Positions 26,719 to 35,984 of a stretch of 64,000 nucleotides of DNA are shown here, one piece after another. The position numbers and the translations under genes were made by a program. A model generated the notes under the pieces. The model saw nothing but the letters and a program-made list of their open reading frames with translations, did not search any database and had not been told where the DNA came from. The stretch's first letter is position 1; every line of letters begins with the position of its first letter. Source of the DNA: Anaerovorax sp. IOR16 (GTDB taxonomy: Bacteria; Bacillota; Clostridia; Peptostreptococcales; Anaerovoracaceae); NCBI RefSeq assembly GCF_017168145.1, contig NZ_JADQTL010000011.1:1-64000 (forward strand), in the 5' to 3' direction.

Positions 26719-27339
26719 TTGGCTAAACAAATTGAAGGTGTTGGAGATAGATTATTATTATTTGCAAAAAAAGAATTTTTAGAAAAAGGATATAAAGATG
26801 CTTCGTTACGTACAATTGCTGAAAATGCAAATACAAGCACAGGATCTATCTATACAAGATTTAAAGATAAAGCAGGATTATTTAATGAGATTGTAAAATC
26901 AACGGCAGATGGGTTTGAAAATAAATTTCGAGAGGAAATTGCCATTTTTGATAAAATGCCTCAAATGCCTTGGGAAGAAATGCTTGAATATACGGATAAT
27001 CAACAGTTTAAGATGATTGATAAAATTTATGATGATTTTGATTCATTCAAATTATTAGTCTGTTGTGCAGAGGGGACTATATTTTCAGAGTTTATACATA
27101 ATATAGTAGAATTTCACGTCGAATATACGATTAAATATATTGAGTCTATTGGGAATGATGCAATCACTTCAAAACGTCTTACGCCGGAGCTATTACATAT
27201 CCTATGTAGTTCTTATTGGTCAGGTTTTTTTGAAATAGTAGTGCATAATATGAGTAAAAAGGATGCATATCAATACATCTGCCAGCTTAAACGATTCTTT
27301 CGGTGTGGGTGGAAAGATATTTTTTCGGCAACTTCTTAA
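26719..27339 (+). CDS. TetR/AcrR-family transcriptional regulator
   Basis: 206 residues, TTG start after AAGAGGTG. N-terminal helix-turn-helix: LRTIAENANTSTGSIYTRFKDKAGLF near residues 32-57, followed by an alpha-helical ligand domain without recognisable signature. It lies ahead of the ECF/ABC operon on the same strand and probably represses itself and that operon through the TTCATAAC-type operator upstream. The ligand is probably related to the transported compound. Confidence 0.88.
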   Translation: MAKQIEGVGDRLLLFAKKEFLEKGYKDASLRTIAENANTSTGSIYTRFKDKAGLFNEIVKSTADGFENKFREEIAIFDKMPQMPWEEMLEYTDNQQFKMIDKIYDDFDSFKLLVCCAEGTIFSEFIHNIVEFHVEYTIKYIESIGNDAITSKRLTPELLHILCSSYWSGFFEIVVHNMSKKDAYQYICQLKRFFRCGWKDIFSATS

Positions 27340-27345
27340 ATTTAA

Positions 27346-27397
27346 AGGCGGTTATGTAACCGCCTACCTTTAAACAATGGAGTTAGCAATGGCTAAC
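27346..27397 (+). promoter_or_regulatory. two leader hairpins before the ECF operon
   Basis: AGGCGGTT-ATGT-AACCGCCT (27346-27365) directly after the tetR stop, and GTTAGC-AAT-GGCTAAC (27382-27397) before a strong AAAGGAGG. Neither has a T tract. They may limit read-through from tetR or control translation of the short frame that follows. Confidence 0.5.
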
Positions 27398-27414
27398 GAA
27401 AGGAGGAAAATATT

Positions 27415-27465
27415 ATGGGAAAAGTTATGGATGCAAGAACAAAATTGCTAATGGAGTCCATTTAA
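27415..27465 (+). CDS. 16-residue short ORF, possibly a truncated EcfT relic or leader peptide
   Basis: Encodes MGKVMDARTKLLMESI after the best ribosome-binding site of the area (AAAGGAGG, 9 bases before ATG). VMDARTKLL resembles the start of EcfT proteins; the real T component downstream has LDPRTKLLL at its N-terminus. It could be a decayed gene start or a translated leader. No evidence that the peptide itself is functional. Confidence 0.4.
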   Translation: MGKVMDARTKLLMESI

Positions 27466-27521
27466 ATTATTGATTTCCCTTTATTAAAATTACGTAAAAG
27501 CATTTATTAAGGAGAATGTAT

Positions 27522-28103
27522 ATGAAGAATGAAAGACTTAAAGGAAAAGATTTAATTAATGTTGGTATTTTTACAGCCATATATTTTGTAATTGTTTTTG
27601 CTGTTTCAATGCTTGGCTATATACCAATATTTATGCCGCTTTTATGTGTCATTGTTCCTGTTTTAGGAGGAATACCGTTTATGTTATTTCTTACTAAAGT
27701 TAAAAAGAGCGGTATGATTTTTATTATGAGCATCATCATGGGTATTCTAATGCTTCTCACCGGTATGGGTTACTATTCCATCGTTGTGGGTGCAATATCC
27801 GGTATTATTGCAGAACTAATATTCAAAAGCGGAAGTTATAAAAATGCGACAAGAGCAGTTATAACATCAGGAGTATTTAGTATATGGGTTTGGGGAAATT
27901 ACATACCGTTATTTTTGAATATTGAAGGCTATTTTTCAACTAGACAAGGTTATGGTCAAGAATATATCAGCGCTTTAACCAGCTTAATGCCTGCATGGAT
28001 GTGTCCGGTACTTTTGGGTTCGGCATTTATAAGCGGTATATTTGGTGGCTTACTTGGTAAAGCAATCTTAAAAAAACACTTTAAAAAGGCAGGGATAGCT
28101 TGA
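27522..28103 (+). CDS. ECF transporter S component, MptS-like
   Basis: Substrate-binding membrane subunit of an energy-coupling factor transporter: 193 residues and about six hydrophobic helices, with a basic tail. It resembles the MptD/MptS family of putative ECF S components, for which no substrate is settled. ATG 27522 sits 7 bases after AAGGAG; ATG 27516 is too close. Ends overlapping the EcfT gene (TGATG). Being followed by its own T and ATPase genes makes it a group I (dedicated) system. Confidence 0.8.
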   Translation: MKNERLKGKDLINVGIFTAIYFVIVFAVSMLGYIPIFMPLLCVIVPVLGGIPFMLFLTKVKKSGMIFIMSIIMGILMLLTGMGYYSIVVGAISGIIAELIFKSGSYKNATRAVITSGVFSIWVWGNYIPLFLNIEGYFSTRQGYGQEYISALTSLMPAWMCPVLLGSAFISGIFGGLLGKAILKKHFKKAGIA

Positions 28104-28840
28104 TGAATAATAATGTTTTTCAGGCAGAATCGATAAAACGAGGTCTTGTTTTAGACCCAAGGACAAAGCTTCTTCTTTTGGTAACTATGTCGGTGTTTGT
28201 GCTCAGCAGCGCAGGAGGCAAGGGATTGGAATTTCTCGCACCTTGTCTGTGTATAGTCCCGTTTGTATTACTTTTAACATCAAAAAAGTTTAAAAGTACC
28301 ATTTTATACGCGATTATATATCTAACTGCCATAATGATGCTTATTTTGCTGAGACCTATTACAAACGGGGTAGTTAATTTCTTGATATTAGGTACTGCGG
28401 GAATTGTAACACGTTTTATGCCAAGTATAATGGTAGGCATGTATGTATTATCCACAACTACTGTCAGCGAATTTAATGCCGCAATGTTGCGTCTCAATGT
28501 GAGCGAAAAGATTATTATCCCATTGTCAGTTATGTTCCGCTTTTTTCCCACGGTTTTAGATGAGTTTTCATCCATCAACGCTGCGATGCGCATGCGAGGG
28601 ATAAGTCTGGGAGGAAAAAACGTGACAAAAATGCTGGAATATCGGTTGGTTCCTCTTTTGACTTGTTCTGTAAAAATAGGTGAGGAACTGTCTGCAGCGG
28701 CATTGACAAGAGGTCTTGGCGGCAATGTAAAGCGGACAAATGTATGTGAAATTGGGTTTCATTTACAGGATATGGTTATTATTTTTTTGTGCTTTGTTCC
28801 TTTTGCACTAATGCTTCTGTCACGCTGTGGGATACTGTGA
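28103..28840 (+). CDS. ecfT: ECF transporter T component
   Basis: Membrane coupling subunit, 245 residues, with LDPRTKLLLLV at the N-terminus, several membrane helices, and the cytoplasmic coupling-helix signatures AAMRMRGIS (A-R-G type) near residue 162 and AALTRGLGG near 200 that contact the ATPase. Overlaps the S gene by one base and is followed immediately by the ATPase gene. Confidence 0.88.
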   Translation: MNNNVFQAESIKRGLVLDPRTKLLLLVTMSVFVLSSAGGKGLEFLAPCLCIVPFVLLLTSKKFKSTILYAIIYLTAIMMLILLRPITNGVVNFLILGTAGIVTRFMPSIMVGMYVLSTTTVSEFNAAMLRLNVSEKIIIPLSVMFRFFPTVLDEFSSINAAMRMRGISLGGKNVTKMLEYRLVPLLTCSVKIGEELSAAALTRGLGGNVKRTNVCEIGFHLQDMVIIFLCFVPFALMLLSRCGIL

Positions 28841-28847
28841 GGTATTT

Positions 28848-30323
28848 ATGATTGAGATTAAAAATATATCTTTTCGATATGAAAACTCTGAAAGCAGTGT
28901 ATTAAATGATATATCTACCAAGATCTATGATGGAGAAGTGGTATTGATTTGCGGAGAATCCGGGTGCGGGAAGACTTCAGTTACTCGTCTCATTAATGGT
29001 CTAATCCCACACTATTATGAAGGAACGATGGTAGGTGAAGTGACGGTAAATAATTTAGATGTTTCTAGATCAGAGTTATATGAAACAGCAAAGTTGGTAG
29101 GGAGTGTATTTCAGAATCCACGAAGTCAGTTTTTCTGTGTTGATACAACTAGTGGAATTGCTTTTGGGTGCGAAAATATGGGATTACCAGAAAATGAAGT
29201 GAGAAAACGGATTAAAAAAGTCGCTAATGAGCAAAACATAAATCATTTGCTGGAACGTAGTATTTTTAATTTGTCAGGAGGTGAAAAGCAAAAGGTTGCC
29301 TGCGCTTCTGTTTCTGCTGTGTATCCTTCCGTGCTGGTTCTTGATGAGCCGACTTCTAATCTCGATATTCATGCTATTTATAATCTTCGTGAAATTGTAC
29401 ATGAATGGAAGAGGCAAGGCAAAACAGTAATTATTTCAGAGCATAGAATACACTGGCTATTAGATATTTGTGACCGTGTTATTTATATGCAAGCTGGTGC
29501 AATTCAAATGGATTGTCCTATGGAAGAATTTTCACGATTGAAACCTGAAACGATTCAAAAAATGGGATTACGTCCTTTAACTTTAAATTATCATCAGTAC
29601 ATTAAAAAGACATCCAGATTACAAGACACTATTGATTTTCACAATTTTAGATATTCTTATAAAGAAAAAAATAATGCATTAAATATTAGCAATCTTTCTT
29701 TGCCACGTAACGGCATTATTGCTGTTATTGGACATAATGGAGCTGGTAAATCTACCTTTTCCAAATGTCTTTGCGGTTTGGAAAGAAAGTTTAATGGTAG
29801 TGTTACTCTGAATGGACTAAAAATTAAAAAACAGAAGCTTTTAAAAAAGTGTTATATGGTCATGCAGGATGTTAATCATCAGTTGTTTTGTGAAAGTGTT
29901 TTGGAAGAAGTTCGGCTAGGAATGTCAGAAGAAAATAAAGATAAGGTAGAAGAAGTATTAACCATGTTGGACTTAACTGCAGTTGCTGAGCGGCATCCAA
30001 TGTCGTTGTCTGGCGGACAGAAGCAAAGGGTTGCTATAGCAAGTGCTTTGTTAGCGGATAAGGAACTATTGATATTTGATGAGCCGACGAGTGGCTTGGG
30101 TTATCGTCATATGAAAGAAACTGCGGAGCTTCTTTTAAATTTAAAAGGTAAACGCAGCATTTTCATTGTTACACATGATCCTGATTTGATCAGCTCATGC
30201 TGTACCCATATTCTCCATCTTGAAAATGGGTGTGTGAAGGAATCATATCCATTTGATGAAATTGGAGAACAACGTTTGGAAATATATTTTGATGAAATTA
30301 AAAAGGAGGTCACTATTTTATGA
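28848..30323 (+). CDS. ECF transporter double ATP-binding protein
   Basis: 491 residues with two fused ABC domains: first Walker A GESGCGKTS (near 34), signature LSGGEKQK, Walker B VLVLDEPTSNL; second Walker A GHNGAGKST (near 296), signature LSGGQKQR, Walker B LLIFDEPTSGL. It energises the S/T pair. ATG 28848 lies 5 bases after GTGAGG and after the ecfT stop; the GTG at 28827 is inside ecfT and less likely. Its stop overlaps the ATG of the next ABC gene, so import and the downstream transporter pair are co-translated. Confidence 0.9.
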   Translation: MIEIKNISFRYENSESSVLNDISTKIYDGEVVLICGESGCGKTSVTRLINGLIPHYYEGTMVGEVTVNNLDVSRSELYETAKLVGSVFQNPRSQFFCVDTTSGIAFGCENMGLPENEVRKRIKKVANEQNINHLLERSIFNLSGGEKQKVACASVSAVYPSVLVLDEPTSNLDIHAIYNLREIVHEWKRQGKTVIISEHRIHWLLDICDRVIYMQAGAIQMDCPMEEFSRLKPETIQKMGLRPLTLNYHQYIKKTSRLQDTIDFHNFRYSYKEKNNALNISNLSLPRNGIIAVIGHNGAGKSTFSKCLCGLERKFNGSVTLNGLKIKKQKLLKKCYMVMQDVNHQLFCESVLEEVRLGMSEENKDKVEEVLTMLDLTAVAERHPMSLSGGQKQRVAIASALLADKELLIFDEPTSGLGYRHMKETAELLLNLKGKRSIFIVTHDPDLISSCCTHILHLENGCVKESYPFDEIGEQRLEIYFDEIKKEVTIL

Positions 30324-32104
30324 AAAAACAATCAAATTTATCACGTTTATTTGAGTATGCAGGAAATTTTAAGTATCTGACAATACTGTCATGGATACTT
30401 TCGTGTATTAGTGCAATTATAGCTCTTTTACCTTACATATATATCTGGAGGATAATAAAAGAAGTGTTGGATGTTGCACCTAATTTTACGGAGGGCAATA
30501 ATCTTGCTCACTATGGCTGGATGGCAGTTGGATTTTCAGTTTTGTCAATGTTAATCTATGTCGGAGCTCTTATGTGTTCACATATCGGAGCATTTCGTAT
30601 CGCTTCCAATATCCGAAGCCGTGCTATGCATCATATTGTTACTTTACCTATGGGATTTATGGATGATTTCGGAAGCGGAAAACTCCGAAAAATTGTAAAC
30701 GAATCAAGTGGTGCAACAGAAACTTATCTGGCTCATCAGCTTCCAGATCGTGCTGGAGCAATTGCTACACCAATTGGCATGATTGTTTTGCTGTTTGTGT
30801 TTGATTGGCGGCTTGGATTTCTCAGTCTTATTCCTGTAGCTTTGGCATTTTTAATTATGATGACAATGACAGGTGTACGAATGAAACGAAAAATGAAGGA
30901 GTATCAGGATTCTCTTGAACGAATGTCAAATGAAGCAGTAGAATATGTACGAGGTATTCCGGTAGTAAAAACCTTTGGGCAATCAGTATATTCTTTTAAA
31001 AGATTTAAGAACTCTATAGATAGTTACTCGAAATGGGTAATTGCATATACAAAGGATTTGCGTATTCCTATGTTATTTTATACAACAGTAATTAATGCAG
31101 TCTTTGTTGTATTGATTGCTGCGGCGTTAATAATGACCCAAGATGGGGTAACTAACGCATTTTTAATTAACTTACTTTTTTATATTATTTTTACACCAAT
31201 AATTAGTGTAACATTAACAAAAATTATGTTCTCCAGTGAGAACACGATGATTGTTCAAGATGCATTAAGTCGTATTGACAGTATTATGACTTTAGAATCT
31301 ATGAAAGAAACAAAGAAACCTGTTTTACCTATGAACAACTCAATAGACTTGCTCAATGCGTCTTTTCGATATAAGAAGGCACAAACGGATGCGCTTCATA
31401 ATGTTTCTATTCATATTGAGGCAGGCAAAAAGATTGCTTTCATAGGCCCGTCAGGTAGCGGAAAAACTACACTGGCCAGTATTATTGCACGTTTTTGGGA
31501 TGTGATAAACGGAGAAGTTAAAATTGGAGGCATAAATGTAAAAGATATATCAAAAGAGGATTTGATGAACACCGTATCTTTTGTATTCCAAGACAGCAAG
31601 CTTTTAAAAACCTCTGTATTTGAAAATGTGCGTATGGCTAAACCAAATGCAACTCGTGAGGAAGTAAATGCTGTACTTGAAGCTGCACAGTGTGGTGATA
31701 TTATATCCAAGCTTCCGAATGGTATGGATACTATTATTGGAACAAAGGGGGTTTATCTTTCTGGCGGAGAACAGCAAAGAATTGCAATAGCCAGAGTTAT
31801 GCTTAAGAATGCACCGATTTTGATTTTGGATGAAGCTACCGCATTTGCTGATCCTGACAATGAACATAAAGTTCAGGCTGCATTTAATGAATTGTCCAAA
31901 GAAAAAACGGTTCTTATGATTGCACATAGACTTTCAACCGTAGTTGATGCAGATGAAATATTTGTTCTCAAAGATGGTAGTATTTGTGAAAACGGAAGTC
32001 ATGAGGAACTGCTGCAACAAAAGGGGATATATGCTTCTATGTGGAGAGAATATCAAAACTCAGTAAAATGGAAGGTAAAAAAAGGAGTGTGCAAATATGC
32101 TTAA
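30320..32104 (+). CDS. ABC transporter, half-size membrane/ATPase protein (first of a pair)
   Basis: 594 residues: about six membrane helices (residues 15-300) and a C-terminal ATPase with GPSGSGKTT, LSGGEQQRIAIARVM, LILDEATAFADPDNE and the H-loop IAHRLS. The FADPDNE after Walker B (instead of SLD) is typical for the YbtP/IrtA-like, siderophore-linked heterodimer group. Starts with AAAAGGAGG and overlaps the ECF ATPase gene; overlaps the next gene by 8 bases. Direction of transport cannot be read; importers and exporters share this fold. Confidence 0.88.
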   Translation: MKKQSNLSRLFEYAGNFKYLTILSWILSCISAIIALLPYIYIWRIIKEVLDVAPNFTEGNNLAHYGWMAVGFSVLSMLIYVGALMCSHIGAFRIASNIRSRAMHHIVTLPMGFMDDFGSGKLRKIVNESSGATETYLAHQLPDRAGAIATPIGMIVLLFVFDWRLGFLSLIPVALAFLIMMTMTGVRMKRKMKEYQDSLERMSNEAVEYVRGIPVVKTFGQSVYSFKRFKNSIDSYSKWVIAYTKDLRIPMLFYTTVINAVFVVLIAAALIMTQDGVTNAFLINLLFYIIFTPIISVTLTKIMFSSENTMIVQDALSRIDSIMTLESMKETKKPVLPMNNSIDLLNASFRYKKAQTDALHNVSIHIEAGKKIAFIGPSGSGKTTLASIIARFWDVINGEVKIGGINVKDISKEDLMNTVSFVFQDSKLLKTSVFENVRMAKPNATREEVNAVLEAAQCGDIISKLPNGMDTIIGTKGVYLSGGEQQRIAIARVMLKNAPILILDEATAFADPDNEHKVQAAFNELSKEKTVLMIAHRLSTVVDADEIFVLKDGSICENGSHEELLQQKGIYASMWREYQNSVKWKVKKGVCKYA

Positions 32105-33827
32105 TAAACTTCAACATAAATACGCGCTTTCTCATCAAGGCGCAAAAGATTTAATCAAGGCCTGCTTTGCGTGTACGTTTGCTTATCTTGTTCTTATGCT
32201 TCCTGTTAGCTTACTGTATTTCCTTGTAAGTGACATCATGAACGGAGGAGTTTCTCAAAATAGAATTTTATTTTATTGCGTGGGGGTTGTTGTATGCTTA
32301 GTACTTATATTTATGTCGACGTGGCTACAGTATAATGCTACTTTTCTTGCTACATATGTTGAAAGTGGAATTCGGAGAATTACATTGGCGGAAAAGCTTA
32401 GAAAGTTACCTCTGTCTTATTTTGGAAAAAAAGATTTGTCGGATCTTACCAGTACCATTATGACAGATTGCACATCGCTTGAGCAGGCTTTTTCCCACTA
32501 TATTCCTGAATTAGCAGGTTCGATTATTTCGACTGCAATTATATCTGTCAGTCTGTTTTTCTTTCATTGGAAAATGGCATTTGCAGCTTTATGGGTGTTA
32601 CCCGTTGCTTTTTGTATTGTTCTTTTTTCGTCTAAGGTACAAAATGCTTTAGGACGCAGACAAATGTCAGTGAAAATGGCATGTGCCGATGGAATACAAG
32701 AATGCTTGGAATCGGTGCGAGATTTAAAATCGAATAATGCAGAGGGAAAATACCTTTATAGTTTGGATAAGAAAATTAAAGCAGTAGAGAAAAGAGCGAT
32801 TATTTCTGAACTGGGAACGGCTGTATTTGTTGTATCCGGACAGATGATTTTAAAGCTTGGAATAGCAACAGTAGCGTTGACTGGAGGCGTTTTATTGTCA
32901 CAAGGGAACCTTGATATTCTTACCTTTTTTATGTTTTTACTCGTTGTTTCCCGTATGTATGACCCTATGCAGGCGGCTTTAATAAATTTAGCTGCCATTA
33001 TCGCTGCAAAAGTACAAATAGAACGCATGAACGAAATTCTTGATTATCCTGTACAAAATGGAGCATTGCAGCTAAACAATAAAGGATGCGACATTAAATT
33101 TGATCATGTAGGTTTTGCATATAACCGTTCAAAACATGTTTTACAGGACATATCATTTACTGCAAAACAGGGTGAAGTAACAGCGCTTATAGGCCCTTCA
33201 GGAGGTGGTAAAACAACGGTATCACGTTTGGCAGCTAGGTTTTGGGATATTAATAAAGGTAAGATAACCGTAGGTGGAATGGATATTTCTAAAGTTAATC
33301 CTGAAGCATTGCTTTCATTGTATTCTATTGTTTTTCAGGATGTAACACTGTTTAATAATACAATTATGGAGAATATACGTATAGGTCGTAAAGATGCATC
33401 TGACGAAGAAGTTTTAGAGGCTGCTTGTCTTGCGCATTGCGATGAATTTGCTGAAAAATTACCACATGGCTGGAACACACAAATAGGTGAAAACGGATCT
33501 GAATTATCCGGAGGTGAACGGCAGCGTATTTCCATTGCTCGTGCATTTTTAAAAAATGCTCCAATAATATTGCTAGATGAAGCTACAGCGTCCTTGGATG
33601 TGGAAAACGAAACGATGATACAAGAAGCGCTTACAAGATTAATTCAGAATAAAACAGTGATTGTTATTGCACATAGGATGAGAACGGTTTCAGGTGCGGA
33701 TAAAATTGTTGTACTTAAAGATGGTTTTGTTGCACAACAGGGTTCACATGAGGATTTGGTTAATCAGGAAGGTACTTATAAAAGAATGGTACAATTACAA
33801 ACAAAAGCACAATGCTGGACATTTTGA
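32097..33827 (+). CDS. ABC transporter, half-size membrane/ATPase protein (second of the pair)
   Basis: 576 residues with N-terminal membrane domain and ATPase: GPSGGGKTTVS, LSGGERQRISIARAF, ILLDEATASLDVENE, IAHRMR. Probably forms a heterodimer with the preceding protein (YbtQ/IrtB position). Last gene of the TetR-linked ECF operon, closed by a strong hairpin. The set tetR, S, T, double ATPase, two half transporters suggests uptake or efflux of one compound class, perhaps a metallophore; that is inference. Confidence 0.88.
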   Translation: MLNKLQHKYALSHQGAKDLIKACFACTFAYLVLMLPVSLLYFLVSDIMNGGVSQNRILFYCVGVVVCLVLIFMSTWLQYNATFLATYVESGIRRITLAEKLRKLPLSYFGKKDLSDLTSTIMTDCTSLEQAFSHYIPELAGSIISTAIISVSLFFFHWKMAFAALWVLPVAFCIVLFSSKVQNALGRRQMSVKMACADGIQECLESVRDLKSNNAEGKYLYSLDKKIKAVEKRAIISELGTAVFVVSGQMILKLGIATVALTGGVLLSQGNLDILTFFMFLLVVSRMYDPMQAALINLAAIIAAKVQIERMNEILDYPVQNGALQLNNKGCDIKFDHVGFAYNRSKHVLQDISFTAKQGEVTALIGPSGGGKTTVSRLAARFWDINKGKITVGGMDISKVNPEALLSLYSIVFQDVTLFNNTIMENIRIGRKDASDEEVLEAACLAHCDEFAEKLPHGWNTQIGENGSELSGGERQRISIARAFLKNAPIILLDEATASLDVENETMIQEALTRLIQNKTVIVIAHRMRTVSGADKIVVLKDGFVAQQGSHEDLVNQEGTYKRMVQLQTKAQCWTF

Positions 33828-33852
33828 AGTCCTTTAATATCATTATGTAAAT

Positions 33853-33885
33853 GAGGTGACTCTATCCGAGTCACCTCATTTTATA
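33853..33885. terminator. bidirectional terminator
   Basis: GAGGTGACTC, loop TATCC, GAGTCACCTC, then ATTTTAT; AT-rich on the other side too. Serves the convergent ABC operon and uracil permease gene. Confidence 0.85.
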
Positions 33886-33896
33886 AAATACTATAT

Positions 33897-35225
33897 TTAT
33901 TTTAAATTTTCCGGACCAAAGGTTTGAGGTTGTCCATCCGGTACTTCCATATCATTTGCAAGGTGCAAACGGTCAATGACATAGAAGATTAAGCTGAGTA
34001 CCATACCAACAATGGTAGCCAATGCCATACCTTTAAGCTGTACTTCTCCGATTTGGATGAAGGCACCGGAAAGACCGGTAACAAATACAACGGAAGATAG
34101 AGCCAGATTTCTGGAACGGTCATAGTTGACTCTTTCATCAACCAAAAGACGAAGTCCGGAAGCTGCAATCATTCCGTAAAGAAGGAAGCTGATACCACCC
34201 ATAACAGGGGTTGGTATCGTTTGTATCGCACCGGCAACCTTACCAATAAAGGCTAAGCAAATAGAGAAAATGCCTGCTCCGCCAATCACATAGACACTAT
34301 AAACCTTTGTCATCGCCATAACACCAATGTTTTCACCGTAAGTGGTTGTTGGAACCGAACCACAGAAGCCGGATAGCATAGTAGAAAGTCCGTCTCCCAG
34401 TAATGTTCTGTGTAAACCCGGTTCTTTGATTAAGTCTCTTCCAACGATTTTACCGGTTACAAGCTGGTGACCGATGTGTTCGGAAACAACAACCAAGGTC
34501 GCAGGTAAAATAATCATAATTGCGCTCAAATTAAATGCCGGAGCCTGAAAATTAGGCAATGCAAACATAGATGCAGTTTTAATTGGTGCAAAATCGATGA
34601 TGCCGAGGAAGTAGGAGGATATATAACCAACTACAATGGCAATCAGAATAGGAATGGCTGCAAAGAATTTGCGAAACAGTACAGAACCAAAGACAGCAGT
34701 CGCTAAGGTTATAATAAATACGGTTACATATTTAGGGTTAATTGCTGCATAACCATTTGCAGGATCTAATATAAGACCACCCATACCTGCAGCAGTACCA
34801 GCCAACTCTAAGCCAATGAGTGCAATGACTGGACCCATTGCAGCAGGTGGCAAAAGTATGTTGATCCATTTTGTTCCAAAGAATTTTATTATAATTGCAG
34901 CGATACAAAAAAGGCCTCCGGAAATGATAAAACCGCCTAATGCGTATTTAAATCCGAGGTCTGGGTTTGCCATAATTAGTAAAGTTGGCGAAATAAAAGC
35001 AAAGCTGGAACCTAAATAGGCGGGCGCTTTGCCTTGGGTGATTGTTATAAATAATAGAGTACCGATACCATTCATCAATAATACAATAGCGGGATTAATT
35101 TGAAATATTGCCGGTACTAATACAGATGCACTGAACATTGCAAATAAATGCTGGATGCTTAGAGGAATACCTTGTGCTAACGGCACTCGCTCTTCAACTT
35201 GTATGACTTTTCTTACTTCGCTCAT
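33897..35225 (-). CDS. uraA: uracil permease (NCS2 family)
   Basis: Proton-linked uracil uptake. 442 residues, about 14 membrane segments; QHLFAMFSASVLVP near the N-terminus, GKAPAYLGSSFAFISP near residue 66, GLELAG near 139, and SEHIGHQL plus TTTYGENIGVMA near the substrate site, as in UraA rather than xanthine permeases. ATG 35225 follows AAAAGGAG. No pyrimidine attenuator (PyrR box) is obvious in the upstream 100 bases. Confidence 0.88.
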   Translation of the reverse strand: MSEVRKVIQVEERVPLAQGIPLSIQHLFAMFSASVLVPAIFQINPAIVLLMNGIGTLLFITITQGKAPAYLGSSFAFISPTLLIMANPDLGFKYALGGFIISGGLFCIAAIIIKFFGTKWINILLPPAAMGPVIALIGLELAGTAAGMGGLILDPANGYAAINPKYVTVFIITLATAVFGSVLFRKFFAAIPILIAIVVGYISSYFLGIIDFAPIKTASMFALPNFQAPAFNLSAIMIILPATLVVVSEHIGHQLVTGKIVGRDLIKEPGLHRTLLGDGLSTMLSGFCGSVPTTTYGENIGVMAMTKVYSVYVIGGAGIFSICLAFIGKVAGAIQTIPTPVMGGISFLLYGMIAASGLRLLVDERVNYDRSRNLALSSVVFVTGLSGAFIQIGEVQLKGMALATIVGMVLSLIFYVIDRLHLANDMEVPDGQPQTFGPENLK

Positions 35226-35332
35226 AGTTTTCTCCTTTTTTCTCTCATTAACTCAAACTTGAAATATGATACCACCGGATAAATAAAAATGCAAGAGGGA
35301 AAATACAAAAAAATATCAAAAAATGTAAAACA

Positions 35333-35363
35333 AAAAGCAAACTTTAAAGAAAAGTTTGCTTTT
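35333..35363 (-). terminator. terminator behind the DUF5685/DnaJ/Cys-peptide genes
   Basis: AAAAGCAAACTT / AAGTTTGCTTTT with a short TAAAGAA loop; lies 18 bases after the Cys-peptide stop on the minus strand and is followed by T-rich DNA. Confidence 0.75.
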
Positions 35364-35380
35364 ATTCATTTTAATATTTA

Positions 35381-35452
35381 TTAAAAACAAGGACAGAGAC
35401 AGTCGGTACATACATAACATTGAAATAATTTACAAAGCAAATCATCCATCAT
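35381..35452 (-). CDS. 23-residue cysteine-rich peptide
   Basis: Frame MMDDLLCKLFQCYVC followed by TDCLCPCF, six Cys in the last 17 residues. It starts inside the end of the DnaJ-domain gene (ATG 35452 or 35449; DnaJ stop at 35442-35444), so translation would be coupled; a weak AAAGG lies about 11 bases upstream. A strong terminator follows the stop, which places its stop at the natural end of the transcript. Too short for gene finders. No family recognised; could be a RiPP-like or metal-binding peptide. Reality of translation not shown. Confidence 0.5.
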   Translation of the reverse strand: MMDDLLCKLFQCYVCTDCLCPCF

Positions 35453-35984
35453 TACTGCTATAACCTTTTCCATAAGAAACATTTCGGTAAGCCTGTCCGG
35501 CATTCATTATTGAATTCAGCGCACGTTGGTATTCAAAATTACTCGGATCCATAGATACAGCAGTTTTAATTTTTGACGAAGCATCGTCATACCAGCCTTT
35601 GCGATAAGAAAGGATACCACTTAAAAAAAACCACTCGGCATTTCGATTTGAAATTTGTGCAAGCATTTGTTCTGCTGCTGATAAATTTCCCAAATCAAGG
35701 TATCGCCGAATCTCCATAAACTCTTGTGTTGGAGCATTTTGATGAGTTCCAGTGCTTTGGTAAGAAGCATTATTATTAAAATTGCTATAGTTACCATTTC
35801 CATTTTTTGTTAAAGTATCATAAGCTTCGTTAATTTCTTGAAGCTTTTCTTGCGCTAAATCAGCTAAAGGATTGTTTTGATATCGATCGGGATGATATTT
35901 TTTCACGAGTTCCTTGTAAGCAGCTCTAATTTCATCTTGAGAGGCGTTTTGACGTACTCCCAGTACTTCATAGGGGTTCTTCAT
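35442..35984 (-). CDS. DnaJ-domain protein with TPR-like tail
   Basis: 180 residues. J domain in residues 1-62 with the HPD motif (KKYHPDR) needed to stimulate a DnaK-type ATPase; a short Asn-rich linker; then helical repeats (LGNLSAAEQMLAQI, AEWFFLSGILSYRKGWYDDA) of TPR type for protein binding. It lacks the zinc-finger and C-terminal substrate domains of classic DnaJ, so it is a specialised co-chaperone. Overlaps the DUF5685 gene by 17 bases. Confidence 0.85.
   Translation of the reverse strand: MKNPYEVLGVRQNASQDEIRAAYKELVKKYHPDRYQNNPLADLAQEKLQEINEAYDTLTKNGNGNYSNFNNNASYQSTGTHQNAPTQEFMEIRRYLDLGNLSAAEQMLAQISNRNAEWFFLSGILSYRKGWYDDASSKIKTAVSMDPSNFEYQRALNSIMNAGQAYRNVSYGKGYSSNDG

Noticed and set aside
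28120-28725. 201-codon minus-strand frame opposite ecfT
   Set aside because: Fully covered by the well-supported ecfT gene; no start signal; a shadow frame.
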